Positions 1-8,775 of a stretch of DNA of 64,000 bases are shown piece by piece. The stretch is taken from the NCBI RefSeq assembly GCF_049800955.1, contig NZ_JBNAGA010000001.1:310001-374000 (forward strand), in the 5' to 3' direction. The notes beneath the pieces were generated by a model. It was not told where the DNA came from. It was given only the letters and a program-made list of their open reading frames with translations, and made no database searches. Position 1 is the first letter of the stretch. Each line of letters begins with the position of its first letter. The translations under genes and the position numbers were made by a program. The DNA comes from JAKVBH01 sp049800955. Its GTDB lineage: Bacteria; Pseudomonadota; Alphaproteobacteria; Rhodobacterales; Rhodobacteraceae.

Positions 1-446
1 TTTGGCCACCCGCAGGCATAGAAACGTTTGACCCTTGGCATTTGCCCCTGATCAACACATTGATCCTGCTGTGTTCGGGCGCAGCCGCAACATGGGCACA
101 CCATGCTCTGGTTCACGAGGACAACCGGGATGACATGAAATGGGGTCTGATTCTGGCCATCGTGCTGGGCGTTATCTTCACCGGGTTCCAAGCTTATGAA
201 TATACGCATGCGGGCTTCGGGTTCGCTGGCAATATTTATGGCGCAAACTTCTTCATGGCGACTGGATTTCACGGCGTCCACGTCATAATTGGCACGATCT
301 TCCTGTTTGTCTGCTTGTTGCGTCTGATGCGGGGGCACTTCACGCAAGACAAACACATCGGCTTTGAGGCCGCTGCTTGGTATTGGCACTTTGTTGATGT
401 TGTCTGGCTATTCCTGTTTGCCTCGATCTACATCTGGGGCGCTTGA
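1..446 (+). CDS. ctaE: Cytochrome c oxidase subunit III, C-terminal part (5' end outside window)
   Basis: The frame is open from the window edge, so only the C-terminal part (about 147 residues) is present. It reads WPPAGIETFDPWHLPLINT at the edge, the conserved subunit III loop, followed by transmembrane segments and the conserved end WYWHFVDVVWLFLF. Subunit III is an integral inner-membrane subunit of the aa3-type terminal oxidase that stabilises the proton-pumping core. The next gene is SURF1, an oxidase assembly factor, which fits the usual cta gene order in alphaproteobacteria. A clear terminator follows the stop codon. The assignment is from well-conserved motifs and I consider it secure. 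Confidence 0.96.
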   Translation, partial: WPPAGIETFDPWHLPLINTLILLCSGAAATWAHHALVHEDNRDDMKWGLILAIVLGVIFTGFQAYEYTHAGFGFAGNIYGANFFMATGFHGVHVIIGTIFLFVCLLRLMRGHFTQDKHIGFEAAAWYWHFVDVVWLFLFASIYIWGA

Positions 447-474
447 ACCCGAGTGCACTGAAGTATTAGAACGC

Positions 475-506
475 GCGCGGGCCTCTTTTCGAGGCCCGCG
501 CTTTTT
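475..506 (+). terminator. Rho-independent terminator after ctaE
   Basis: An 11-base perfect inverted repeat (GCGCGGGCCTC and its complement) with a TTTTC loop is followed by five T residues. It lies 29 bases after the ctaE stop and before SURF1, so it probably ends or attenuates the cta transcript. SURF1 would then need read-through or its own promoter. Confidence 0.85.
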
Positions 507-522
507 CTGATAAGCGACGGGA

Positions 523-1197
523 ATGATGAGCCGCATTTTATATCCACTTCTGTTTGGTCTGATCGGGGCGGGTATCCTGGTGTCTTTGGGCGTTTGGCAA
601 ATCCAGAGACTGGCTTGGAAAGAAGAAGTTCTTGCGCGCATTGAGGCCCGTATCTCAGGCGCGCCGATTGAGCTTCCAACCGAACCGGACCCTGAAGAGC
701 ATCGTTATGCGCCTGTTGCGCTCACCGGGGAGGTTGGCGCTGATGAGCTCTATGTCCTGACATCGCGCAAACGTGTCGGCGCAGGACATCTCGTGATTTC
801 ACCTTTCACCACGGAAGACGGACGCACCATATTGCTGGACCGCGGTTTCGTGAGGACAGACCAGCGTGATGAAATCAGACCAACCGGCCCCGCATCAATC
901 CGCGGCCATATCAACTGGCCTGATGATCGCACGTCTTCTACACCCGACAACGATGTGGGCGGGAACATCTGGTTTGCGCGTGACGTGGCGGCGATGGCCG
1001 AGGCGCTGAAAACCGAACCGCTCATGGTTATACTCGCGCAATCAGATACAGATTTGGGGACGACCCCGCTGGCTGTCGATACGGCCAATATCCCGAATGA
1101 TCACCTCAACTACGCCATCACATGGTTTTCACTTGCCGCGATTTGGCTGGTGATGACCGGCTTTTTCATTACCCGTGTTCTCAAACGAGAGGCCTGA
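523..1197 (+). CDS. SURF1 family cytochrome oxidase assembly protein
   Basis: 224 residues. Architecture is typical of SURF1: an N-terminal membrane segment (about residues 5-24) with the signature GVWQIQRLAWKE, a periplasmic middle domain, and a second membrane segment near the C-terminus (about 200-218). SURF1 (Shy1) helps insert haem a into subunit I of aa3 oxidases. Position directly after ctaE supports this. Two adjacent ATG codons (523 and 526) are possible starts. The stop lies 5 bases before thrC. Confidence 0.93.
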   Translation: MMSRILYPLLFGLIGAGILVSLGVWQIQRLAWKEEVLARIEARISGAPIELPTEPDPEEHRYAPVALTGEVGADELYVLTSRKRVGAGHLVISPFTTEDGRTILLDRGFVRTDQRDEIRPTGPASIRGHINWPDDRTSSTPDNDVGGNIWFARDVAAMAEALKTEPLMVILAQSDTDLGTTPLAVDTANIPNDHLNYAITWFSLAAIWLVMTGFFITRVLKREA

Positions 1198-1202
1198 CAA
1201 GC

Positions 1203-2591
1203 ATGCAATACATCTCCACACGAGGTCAGGCGCCGGCGCTTGAATTTGAAGACGCGATGCTCTCAGGGCTTGCACGGGACGGTGGATTGTATGTGCCCGA
1301 AACGATCCCGCAGATGTCCGCCGACGACATGCGCAGCCTCCAAGGTATGTCTTATGAAGAAACAGCGTTCCGGGTGATGCGGCCCTTCGTTGGATCAACG
1401 CTTGATGACGAAACTTTCCGCGATCTGATCCAAAACGCCTATGCTGGCTTTGGCCATGCCGCTCGGGCTCCGCTGGTTCAACTGGCGCCCAATCATTTCC
1501 TGCTGGAATTGTTCCACGGACCGACGCTCGCGTTCAAAGACTTCGCAATGCAGTTGATCGGGCAATTGTTCCAGGAAGCGCTGGGTCGGCGCGGCGAGCG
1601 GGTGACAATCGTCGGCGCAACGTCCGGTGACACGGGCTCCGCCGCGATTGAAGCCTTCCGTGGGCTGGAAAACGTGGATGTCTTCATTCTCTATCCCCAC
1701 GGCCGCGTGTCGGAAGTTCAGCGCCGCCAAATGACGACGCCAAGCGAAGGCAATGTGCATGCGCTGGCCATCGACGGCACGTTTGATGATGCCCAGGCGC
1801 GCCTGAAGGATATGTTCAACGATCACGCCTTCCGCGACGACGTGCGGCTGGCGGGTGTCAATTCGATCAATTGGGCGCGGGTTCTGGCGCAGGTCGTATA
1901 TTATTTCTCTTCTGCGGCCTCGCTGGGCGCGCCTGACCGAAGCGTCAGTTTCACTGTGCCGACAGGCAATTTTGGTGACATCTTCGCGGGCTATATTGCC
2001 AAGCGCATGGGGCTGCCGATTGATAAGCTGATCGTGGCGACGAACCAGAACGACATTCTGCATCGTTGCCTGAGCACCGGGGCCTATCAAAAGGGCGATG
2101 TCCTGCCATCGATCAGCCCCTCCATGGATATTCAGGTCAGCTCAAATTTCGAACGCGCGTTGTTTGACGTTTATGATCGCGACGGCGGTGCGATCCGGCA
2201 ACTGATGGATGAGTTGCAAACCGGGGGCTTTGCTGTCAGCCAGGGCGCATTGGAGCGCTTGCAGGATACGTTTTCCTCTGGTCGTGTCTCGGAAGCTGAA
2301 ACGCTGGCCATGATCGCACGGGCCCATCGGGAGATGGGAGAGCTTCTCTGCCCCCATTCCGCGATTGGAGTCGAGGTGGCTGAGACACAGCGGGATGCTT
2401 CAATCCCTATGATCACGCTGGCCACGGCCCATCCAGCGAAATTCCCGGCAGCTGTCGAGCAAGCCAGCGGCATTCACCCGCCACTTCCAAATCGCATGTC
2501 GGACCTTTATGAGCGTCCCGAGCGCGTGACTCGGATCGCCAATGATCTGCAGGCGCTTCAAGAACACATTCGGGAGACGCGACGCTCGTGA
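1203..2591 (+). CDS. thrC: Threonine synthase
   Basis: 462 residues, the usual length for the proteobacterial enzyme. It converts O-phospho-L-homoserine to L-threonine with pyridoxal phosphate in the cytosol. The N-terminus MQYISTRGQAPALEFEDA and the PLP-lysine motif HGPTLAFKDFAMQL (Lys112) are characteristic, as is the glycine-rich phosphate cup GATSGDTGSAAIEAF. An ATG upstream in frame (1122) would lie inside SURF1, so the ATG at 1203, five bases after the SURF1 stop, is the better start. It overlaps the M16 peptidase start by 4 bases. Confidence 0.96.
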   Translation: MQYISTRGQAPALEFEDAMLSGLARDGGLYVPETIPQMSADDMRSLQGMSYEETAFRVMRPFVGSTLDDETFRDLIQNAYAGFGHAARAPLVQLAPNHFLLELFHGPTLAFKDFAMQLIGQLFQEALGRRGERVTIVGATSGDTGSAAIEAFRGLENVDVFILYPHGRVSEVQRRQMTTPSEGNVHALAIDGTFDDAQARLKDMFNDHAFRDDVRLAGVNSINWARVLAQVVYYFSSAASLGAPDRSVSFTVPTGNFGDIFAGYIAKRMGLPIDKLIVATNQNDILHRCLSTGAYQKGDVLPSISPSMDIQVSSNFERALFDVYDRDGGAIRQLMDELQTGGFAVSQGALERLQDTFSSGRVSEAETLAMIARAHREMGELLCPHSAIGVEVAETQRDASIPMITLATAHPAKFPAAVEQASGIHPPLPNRMSDLYERPERVTRIANDLQALQEHIRETRRS

Positions 2592-3850
2592 CGGTGGAAT
2601 TGCAACGGCTGTCTAACGGCCTTCGGATCGTGACTGAACATATGCCCGGGTTGGAATCTGCCTCCGTGGGCCTGTGGGTTGCGGCAGGCGGGCGCAATGA
2701 GCGGCCAGAGCAAAATGGCATTGCCCATTTTCTCGAACACATGGCGTTCAAGGGCACAAAGACCCGCAGCGCTCTGCAAATCGCGGAAGCGATCGAGGAT
2801 GTGGGTGGCTACATCAATGCCTACACCTCCCGGGAAGTCACGGCGTATTACGCCCGCGTGCTGCGCAACGATGTGTCGCTCGCAGTTGATGTCCTGGCGG
2901 ATATTCTGCTCAATCCGGTCTTTCATGCGCGCGAGATCGAAGTTGAGCGTGGGGTCATTCTTCAGGAGATTGGCCAGGCGCTGGATACGCCGGACGATGT
3001 GATCTTCGATTGGTTGCAGGATGTGGCGTATCCGGATCAACCTCTGGGTCGCACCATACTGGGGCCGGCGGAACGGATCAAAGCGTTCCAGCGCGATGAT
3101 CTCGCGACCTTCGTTCAGGAACACTACGGCCCGGACCAGATGATCCTGTCAGCCGCAGGTGCCGTGGATCATGCGGCACTTGTCCGGCAGGCCGAGGCGC
3201 TTTTTGGCCATTTGCCTGCACGCGGAACAACGGAGCATGTCGAGGCACGCTTTGGCGGCGGCGACGTGCGCCGCGAAAAGGCGCTGGAGCAGGCCCATGT
3301 GGCGCTGGCCTTTGAAGGGCCGGGATATCGCGACGATGATATCTATGTGAGCCAGGTCTATTCCGTCGCGCTTGGCGGTGGGATGTCGTCGCGCCTGTTT
3401 CAGGAGATCCGCGAGAAGCGCGGGCTCTGTTATACGATTTTTTCGCAGGCAGGAGCCTATGCAGACACCGGGTTGACGACGATCTATGCTGGCACGGGCG
3501 GGGACGAAGTTCCTGAATTGCTCCGGCTTACGCTCGACGAGATTTCGCGATCCGCTGATGATATGAGCCTTGCCGAGGTTGAGCGCGCCCGTGCGCAAAT
3601 GAAGGCAGGGCTCTTGATGGGGCTCGAAAGCCCGTCTTCGCGCGCCGAGCGTTTGGCGCGTTTGCTGCAAATCTGGGATCGCATTCCGGAGATTTCCGAG
3701 ACAGTGGAGCGCATTGATGCGGTAGATGTGGCGCGCGTGCGTGCGTTTGCCGCCCATGTCGCGCAACAGGCCCCTGCCGCGCTCGCGCTCTATGGGCCTA
3801 TCGAGACAGCCCCTTCGCTTGAGGCGTTGGGCCTGCATCGCGCGGCCTGA
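2588..3850 (+). CDS. M16 family zinc metallopeptidase (processing-peptidase-like)
   Basis: 420 residues. The inverted zinc motif HFLEH (His47, Glu50, His51) is followed by the third ligand Glu127, 76 residues further on, as in active M16B enzymes. The C-terminal half has the partner-domain pattern GGGMSSRLFQEIREKRGLCY. Such proteins resemble the beta subunit of mitochondrial processing peptidase; the bacterial substrate is not known. The GTG start overlaps the thrC stop (GTGA), which implies translational coupling. The thrC - M16 pair is common in Rhodobacteraceae. Confidence 0.93.
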   Translation: MTVELQRLSNGLRIVTEHMPGLESASVGLWVAAGGRNERPEQNGIAHFLEHMAFKGTKTRSALQIAEAIEDVGGYINAYTSREVTAYYARVLRNDVSLAVDVLADILLNPVFHAREIEVERGVILQEIGQALDTPDDVIFDWLQDVAYPDQPLGRTILGPAERIKAFQRDDLATFVQEHYGPDQMILSAAGAVDHAALVRQAEALFGHLPARGTTEHVEARFGGGDVRREKALEQAHVALAFEGPGYRDDDIYVSQVYSVALGGGMSSRLFQEIREKRGLCYTIFSQAGAYADTGLTTIYAGTGGDEVPELLRLTLDEISRSADDMSLAEVERARAQMKAGLLMGLESPSSRAERLARLLQIWDRIPEISETVERIDAVDVARVRAFAAHVAQQAPAALALYGPIETAPSLEALGLHRAA

Positions 3851-4434
3851 TGCTTCTGTCGCGGCGCAAAACAAAGCTCGAAACCGAGCGATTGACGATG
3901 CGGCCGCCAATGCACAGCGATTTCCGGGCGTGGACGGGTCTGCGCGCCGAAAGCCGCGATTACCTCACTCATTGGGAACCGACCTGGGCGCAAGACCACC
4001 TGTCGCGCAAGAGCTTTACCAACCGCGTCTACTGGGCGAGCCGCGCCGTTAGCCAGGGCTCCGCCTTGCCGCTTTTTCTGATCCGCAGGCAAGATCAGGC
4101 TTTGGTAGGTGCGATCACGCTCGACAATGTCCGCCGCGGCCCTGCGCAATCGGGCACTTTGGGCTATTGGACTGGCGCGCCCTTCGCACGTCAGGGTTAT
4201 ATGTCCGAGGCCATTGCCGCGCTCGTGCATCACGCTTTCACCCGCATGGACCTGAGCCGCATTGAGGCGGCGTGCTTGCCTGAGAATGCCGCATCGCGCG
4301 GGCTCTTGGAAAAGAGCGGCTTCAAATATGAAGGCGTCGCGCAATCCTATCTGCAAATCAATGGCCGCTGGCGCACCCATGTTTTGTATGCGGCATTGCG
4401 CATGGACCGGCGTGGCAAGAGCGACGCGGGCTAA
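3850..4434 (+). CDS. GNAT family N-acetyltransferase, RimJ/RimL type
   Basis: 194 residues with the ribosomal-protein-acetyltransferase pattern: LETERLTMRPP at the start, acetyl-CoA loop region GYWTGAPFARQGYMSEAI (about 110-127), and the terminal pattern NAASRGLLEKSGFKYEG. Members acetylate N-terminal or side-chain amino groups; the substrate here cannot be read from sequence. The start ATG shares one base with the peptidase stop (TGATG), so it belongs to the thrC operon. Confidence 0.88.
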   Translation: MLLSRRKTKLETERLTMRPPMHSDFRAWTGLRAESRDYLTHWEPTWAQDHLSRKSFTNRVYWASRAVSQGSALPLFLIRRQDQALVGAITLDNVRRGPAQSGTLGYWTGAPFARQGYMSEAIAALVHHAFTRMDLSRIEAACLPENAASRGLLEKSGFKYEGVAQSYLQINGRWRTHVLYAALRMDRRGKSDAG

Positions 4435-4514
4435 GCCCACACGTGGTCTCTTAAACAGAAAATCTTCGCCCTTCGTGAGTGCGGTACTATGTCGCACGGG
4501 AAGAGGTGAAGATC

Positions 4515-5339
4515 ATGCGTCGTTTTCTTTTCGGACTTTTGTGCTGCCTGCCGTTTTTTGCCGAGGCACAGGAACACAGGTTTAGCCATTGTCTGGCCAT
4601 TGCGGAGGCCGCGCCGGGTCTGACCTATTTGCACAAGGCAAGCCTGCCGCAGATCGAGGAAGACTATGCGGTGCGGCTGCATTTGCTGGGCCACGCGTCA
4701 TTTCTGGTGCAAACGCAGGGCGGTCAAACGGCGGTCACGGACTACAGCGGTCATCAAGGTGCTGGCGTGTTTGTCCCGGACATTGTGACGATGAACAACA
4801 TCCATCGCGGCCATTGGACCCCCAACCCCGATCCGGCAATTGCCCATGTGCTGCAAGGCTGGGGCGAGACCAAGGGCGCTGGCGTCCAGCACTACGTGAA
4901 CCTCGGCGAATTGGTTGTGCGCAACGTGCCGACGGATATCGTCTCCGCCTCCCTGGGCCGGACCGAGAATGCCAATTCGATTTTCGTGTTTGAAGCCGAG
5001 GGCCTGTGCATCGGGCATCTGGGGCACCTGCACCACGAACCGGACGCTCAGCAATACGCCGCGTTGGGTCGGCTGGATGTGGCCATGGTGCCTGTCGGCG
5101 ATGGCTACACCTTGCCCCAGGACGACATGGTCAGGATGCTGGAGCGGCTCAATACCAAGCTGATCTTGCCCATGCATTGGTTCAATGAGGCCCATCTGAT
5201 CAACTTCCTCTCTGATCTGGCGGGAGATTTTGCCATAGATCGGCGCGATAGCTCAGCCCTTGAAGTGTCCCTGCGGACGCTGCCCGAGGAGCCTACGATT
5301 GTTGTGTTGACGCCTGATCCTCTGAACGAAGACAGCTGA
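4515..5339 (+). CDS. Exported metallo-beta-lactamase-fold (UlaG-like) protein, copy 1
   Basis: 274 residues. The ATG at 4515 follows AAGAGGTGAAG and gives a clean signal peptide (MRRFLFGLLCCLPFFAEAQ). The mature part shows the UlaG-like metallo-hydrolase pattern: VRLHLLGHASFLVQT, a metal-ligand block near DIVTMNNIHRGHW, GHLGHLHH and LPMHWF. The canonical HxHxDH is altered: the first His is Asn and the Asp is Gly. It is a close paralogue of the next gene, so the two arose by tandem duplication. Exported location and altered ligands leave the substrate unknown. Confidence 0.72.
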   Translation: MRRFLFGLLCCLPFFAEAQEHRFSHCLAIAEAAPGLTYLHKASLPQIEEDYAVRLHLLGHASFLVQTQGGQTAVTDYSGHQGAGVFVPDIVTMNNIHRGHWTPNPDPAIAHVLQGWGETKGAGVQHYVNLGELVVRNVPTDIVSASLGRTENANSIFVFEAEGLCIGHLGHLHHEPDAQQYAALGRLDVAMVPVGDGYTLPQDDMVRMLERLNTKLILPMHWFNEAHLINFLSDLAGDFAIDRRDSSALEVSLRTLPEEPTIVVLTPDPLNEDS

Positions 5340-5391
5340 TCCTCGCCGCAACAGCCGCCCGCGCTAGCTATCTCGCAGGGAGGATTTGCTC

Positions 5392-6216
5392 ATGAAGTTT
5401 CTCTTTGTCGTTCTGCTGATCTGTGCGGCCGGAATGGTGCAGGCGCAGGAGCGCAGGCCCAGCCATTGCATCGCGATTGCCGATGCCGCGCCCGGCCTGG
5501 AATATGTCCATAGAGCCAGCTGGCGCGCACCCGTCGGGCAATATTCCGTGCGGCTGCACTATATTTCTCACGCGTCGTTCCTCTTGCAGACCCATGGTGG
5601 CCTGACGGCCGTGACGGATTTCACGGGCTTTATCGGCAATACGCAGCTGATCCCGGATGTCGTGACCATGAACCACGCCCACTCGACCCATTGGACGCCG
5701 AACCCCGATCCGGCCATTCCCCATGTCTTGCGTGGTTGGGGGGAGGAGTTTGGCGCAGGTATCGAGCACTACCTCGATCTGGGCGAGATGGTTGTCCGCA
5801 ACGTCTCGACCGATATCCGCTCACAATTCTCAGGAATGGAGACCAAGGGCAACTCGATCTTTGTGTTCGAAGTGGAAGGACTGTGCATTGGGCATTTGGG
5901 GCACCTGCACCATGAGCCAGACGAGACGCAATACGCGGCGTTGGGCCGGTTGGATGTTGTCATGGCGCCGGTTGATGGCGGCTACACGCTGCCGCAACCG
6001 GTCATGATCAATATCCTCCAACGCCTGCGCTCTTCGCTCGTGGTGCCTATGCACTGGTTCTCGGACGCGGGCCTGCAGACCTTCCTGTCGGGCATGGCGG
6101 GCGAATTTGCGATCGAGCGGCCCGACGCGCCATCGCTTGAAGTATCTCTCGCGACCTTGCCCTCGCGGCCAACGGTTGTAGTCTTGCGGCCTGCGTGGTT
6201 GCGAGATGAGGACTGA
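5392..6216 (+). CDS. Exported metallo-beta-lactamase-fold (UlaG-like) protein, copy 2
   Basis: 274 residues, with the same layout as copy 1: signal peptide ending AGMVQAQ, then VRLHYISHASFLLQT, VVTMNHAHSTHW, GHLGHLHHEPD and VPMHWF. This copy keeps both histidines of the first ligand block (HAHSTH) but has Thr in place of the usual Asp. The ATG at 5392 is preceded by GGGAGGA; a TTG two codons earlier is a weaker alternative. It lies 52 bases after copy 1 and ends next to the start of the oxidase gene, so the three genes may be co-transcribed. Confidence 0.72.
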   Translation: MKFLFVVLLICAAGMVQAQERRPSHCIAIADAAPGLEYVHRASWRAPVGQYSVRLHYISHASFLLQTHGGLTAVTDFTGFIGNTQLIPDVVTMNHAHSTHWTPNPDPAIPHVLRGWGEEFGAGIEHYLDLGEMVVRNVSTDIRSQFSGMETKGNSIFVFEVEGLCIGHLGHLHHEPDETQYAALGRLDVVMAPVDGGYTLPQPVMINILQRLRSSLVVPMHWFSDAGLQTFLSGMAGEFAIERPDAPSLEVSLATLPSRPTVVVLRPAWLRDED

Positions 6217-6217
6217 C

Positions 6218-7630
6218 ATGGGTTTGGCACCGGCTGATGCAGCGTTTGCGAAGGGTCTGACAGAGACGCTTGGGGAGGGTATTCTCTCACAAGCCGAGCC
6301 GCGCTATCTCGAAGAACCGCGCGGGCGTTATGCCGGGCAAAGCGCGCTTCTGGCGCGGCCGCGCAACACACAGGATGTGTCTCGCATCGTGACGGCATGT
6401 GCCGCGGCGCATGTCGCGGTGCTGCCTTATGGCGGCGGGACCGGGCTTGTCGGTGGGCAGGTGGCGCCGGATGGGCCCGCGCCCGTGATCCTTTCGCTGG
6501 AGCGGATGCGGCAGGTGCGCGGCGTCTATCCGCGCGAAAACATCATGATTGTCGAGGCAGGGGCGACATTGGCTGAAGTTCAGCAGGCCGCGCGCGAGGT
6601 GGACCGGCTGTTCCCGCTGTCGCTGGCTTCGGAGGGCACAGCCCGTATCGGCGGCTGTCTGTCGACCAATGCAGGCGGCGTGAACGTGCTGCGCTACGGC
6701 AATGCGCGCGATCTTTGTCTCGGGCTCGAGGCGGTCCTGCCGGATGGCACGATCTGGCATGGGACCAAACGCCTGCGCAAAGACAATTCGGGGTATGACC
6801 TCAAGCATCTTCTCATGGGGGCCGAGGGCACTTTGGGGGTCATTACAGCGGCGAGCCTGCGGCTGTCGCCCATTCCTGCGGAACAGGGAACGGCGCTCTT
6901 TTCCGTTCCCGGGCCTGAGGCGGCGCTGGATCTTCTGGCGCTGGCGCGCGACCAGCTGGGCGAAGGGGTCAGTGCGTTTGAGCTGATCCACCGGCAGGGG
7001 TTCGATTTTCTGGGCGCGGTCGGGCCTGACATCGCAATGCCCTTTGAGACGTTGCCGGACTGGATGGTCCTGATCGAGCTGGGATTGCCCAAAGGGCTCG
7101 ATCCGCAAGATGCGCTGGCCCATCTTTTTGCGACAGCCGAAGCCAAGGGCCTGACGGCAGATGGCGTGATCGCGCAATCACAAGCGCAACGCGATGCCTT
7201 CTGGCATATCCGCGAGTCCATTCCCGAAGCCAACCGGCGCATTGGCGCGGTCAGCTCGCATGATATTTCCGTGCCTATGGAGACGATCCCCACATTCATC
7301 ACCCGTGGCGGCGAGGCACTGGCCGCAATCGGAGATTTCCGGATCAATTGCTTTGGCCACGTGGGCGATGGCAATCTGCATTACAACGTCTTCCCGCAGC
7401 CCGGGCGCAGCCGCGCGGATCATGAAAACAGCCGCGATGCCATCAAGCGCGCTTTGCATGACATTGTGCATGACCTGGGCGGCTCGGTCAGCGCGGAGCA
7501 CGGGATCGGGCGGCTCAAGGTGGCGGATCTCGAGCGCTATGGCGACCCGGCCAAGCTGGCGGCCATGCGCGCCATAAAGGCTGCGCTTGACCCGGCGGGG
7601 ATCATGAACCCTGGTGCTGTTCTGGCCTAG
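6218..7630 (+). CDS. FAD-binding oxidoreductase (GlcD / D-2-hydroxyacid dehydrogenase type)
   Basis: 470 residues. An N-terminal PCMH-type FAD domain contains VLPYGGGTGLVGGQ and the glycine-rich block SEGTARIGGCLSTNAGGVNV. A C-terminal FAD oxidase domain ends with NCFGHVGDGNLHYN and SAEHGIGRLK, the conserved metal/substrate histidines of the glycolate / D-lactate / D-2-hydroxyglutarate dehydrogenase family. It probably oxidises a D-2-hydroxy acid and passes electrons to the respiratory chain. The exact substrate is open. An ATG at 6206 is an alternative start; 6218 is preferred because GAGATGAGGA lies at the proper distance and it starts just after the previous stop. Confidence 0.9.
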   Translation: MGLAPADAAFAKGLTETLGEGILSQAEPRYLEEPRGRYAGQSALLARPRNTQDVSRIVTACAAAHVAVLPYGGGTGLVGGQVAPDGPAPVILSLERMRQVRGVYPRENIMIVEAGATLAEVQQAAREVDRLFPLSLASEGTARIGGCLSTNAGGVNVLRYGNARDLCLGLEAVLPDGTIWHGTKRLRKDNSGYDLKHLLMGAEGTLGVITAASLRLSPIPAEQGTALFSVPGPEAALDLLALARDQLGEGVSAFELIHRQGFDFLGAVGPDIAMPFETLPDWMVLIELGLPKGLDPQDALAHLFATAEAKGLTADGVIAQSQAQRDAFWHIRESIPEANRRIGAVSSHDISVPMETIPTFITRGGEALAAIGDFRINCFGHVGDGNLHYNVFPQPGRSRADHENSRDAIKRALHDIVHDLGGSVSAEHGIGRLKVADLERYGDPAKLAAMRAIKAALDPAGIMNPGAVLA

Positions 7631-7631
7631 G

Positions 7632-7750
7632 TGCGAGGCACGCCTCGCGCTTTATGGATGGCGCGGCCAAGGCCGCGCCGGATTGGGGGCTCGGCCCCCA
7701 GGTCGCGCGTACCGCGCAACCTCCCCCGGAGTTTAGGGGCAAGATGAAGG
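7632..7750 (+). repeat. Intergenic palindromic repeat, copy A
   Basis: The gap between the oxidase gene and def1 is filled with GC-rich hairpins: GCGAGGC/GCCTCGC, the perfect GGCGCGGCC-AA-GGCCGCGCC, and GGGGGC-TCG-GCCCCC. They are followed by a tail at 7721-7750, CTCCCCCGGAGTTTAGGGGC then AAGATGAAGG. The same tail occurs at 34014-34043 and, inverted, at 34146-34175; a diverged form is at 59721-59750. Similar elements are common between genes in Rhodobacteraceae. It may also act as a transcription terminator for the oxidase gene. Confidence 0.7.
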
Positions 7751-7792
7751 GCCACGTTGCACTTTCGCTGGCCCTGTCCTAGATCATGGGGC

Positions 7793-8317
7793 ATGAAACG
7801 TCCTATTCTCATCCATCCCGATCCGCGATTGAAGAAGGTTTGTGCACCTGTCGATGATCTATCCGACGCGTTGCGCAGCTTGGCCCAGGACATGCTGTCG
7901 ACCATGTATGATGCGCCGGGCATTGGTTTGGCTGCGCCGCAGATCGGTGTGATGTCGCGCCTGATCGTTCTGGATTGCGTTAAGGAAGACGGTGCGGCGC
8001 CTCGGCCTCTGGCGATGTTTAATCCTGAGATTATTGCGTCTTCTGATGAGTTGAACACGTATGAGGAAGGCTGTCTGTCGATCCCGGATCAATATGCGGA
8101 TGTCACGCGGCCAGCGGAGGTTGATGTTGCGTGGATTGATGAGAACGGCAATGCACAGCGCGAGCATTTCGATGGTCTTTGGGCAACCTGTGTGCAGCAT
8201 GAGATTGACCATTTGAATGGCAAGCTTTTTATCGATTACCTCAAGCCCCTCAAGCGCCAGATGATCACGCGAAAGATGGTCAAATTCAAGAAAGAGCGCG
8301 CACGGGAGCGCGCTTGA
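7793..8317 (+). CDS. def: Peptide deformylase (canonical copy)
   Basis: 174 residues. All three deformylase motifs are intact: GIGLAAPQIG (about residues 43-52), EEGCLSIPD with metal ligand Cys94, and QHEIDHLNG with His136, catalytic Glu137 and His140. The enzyme removes the N-formyl group from nascent proteins at the ribosome. The ATG at 7793 gives the standard N-terminus MKRPILIHPDPRL. It is the first gene of a def-def-def-fmt operon, placing deformylation and formylation genes together. Confidence 0.96.
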   Translation: MKRPILIHPDPRLKKVCAPVDDLSDALRSLAQDMLSTMYDAPGIGLAAPQIGVMSRLIVLDCVKEDGAAPRPLAMFNPEIIASSDELNTYEEGCLSIPDQYADVTRPAEVDVAWIDENGNAQREHFDGLWATCVQHEIDHLNGKLFIDYLKPLKRQMITRKMVKFKKERARERA

Positions 8318-8775
8318 TGACGCTCAGCCTCGTTTTGGCGCCTGACCCTATTCTGCGTCAGATTTGCGCGCCTTTGAATTTTGCAGAGGGCGCGTGGGGC
8401 GAGGTGGCGTTTGAGATGCTGCGCGTGATGTATCAGGCCAAGGGACGTGGCCTTGCTGCGCCACAGGTCGGGCTCAATGTGCGTTTGTTTGTCATGGACA
8501 GCCAATGGAAGAGCGCGTGTCCGATCCCGCGTGTCTTTTGTAACCCTGAAATAGTTGTGGCGTCTGAGCGATTGGTGACGCAGGAGGAAGGCTGTTTGTC
8601 GCTTCCCGATCAACCTATGCCAGTCGCGCGGCCCGCCTGGGTGCGCATGCGGTGGCAGGATCTTGGAGGTGCGTGGCATGACGCACGGTTTGAGGGGTTT
8701 GAGGCTGCCTGCGTACAACACGAGCGCGACCATCTCGATGGCATCCTGATCACGGATTACGAGGCCGCCGCATGA
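8317..8775 (+). CDS. Peptide deformylase-like protein, second copy
   Basis: 152 residues. The motifs are GRGLAAPQVG, EEGCLSLPD (Cys93) and QHERDHLDG (His135, Glu136, His139), so the metal site and catalytic glutamate are retained. It is shorter than copy 1, lacking the basic C-terminal tail, and its middle segment is diverged (MDSQWKSACPIPRVFCNPE, with two extra cysteines). The start shares one base with the stop of def1 (TGATG). It is probably an active deformylase with a specialised range, but this is inference. Confidence 0.85.
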   Translation: MTLSLVLAPDPILRQICAPLNFAEGAWGEVAFEMLRVMYQAKGRGLAAPQVGLNVRLFVMDSQWKSACPIPRVFCNPEIVVASERLVTQEEGCLSLPDQPMPVARPAWVRMRWQDLGGAWHDARFEGFEAACVQHERDHLDGILITDYEAAA

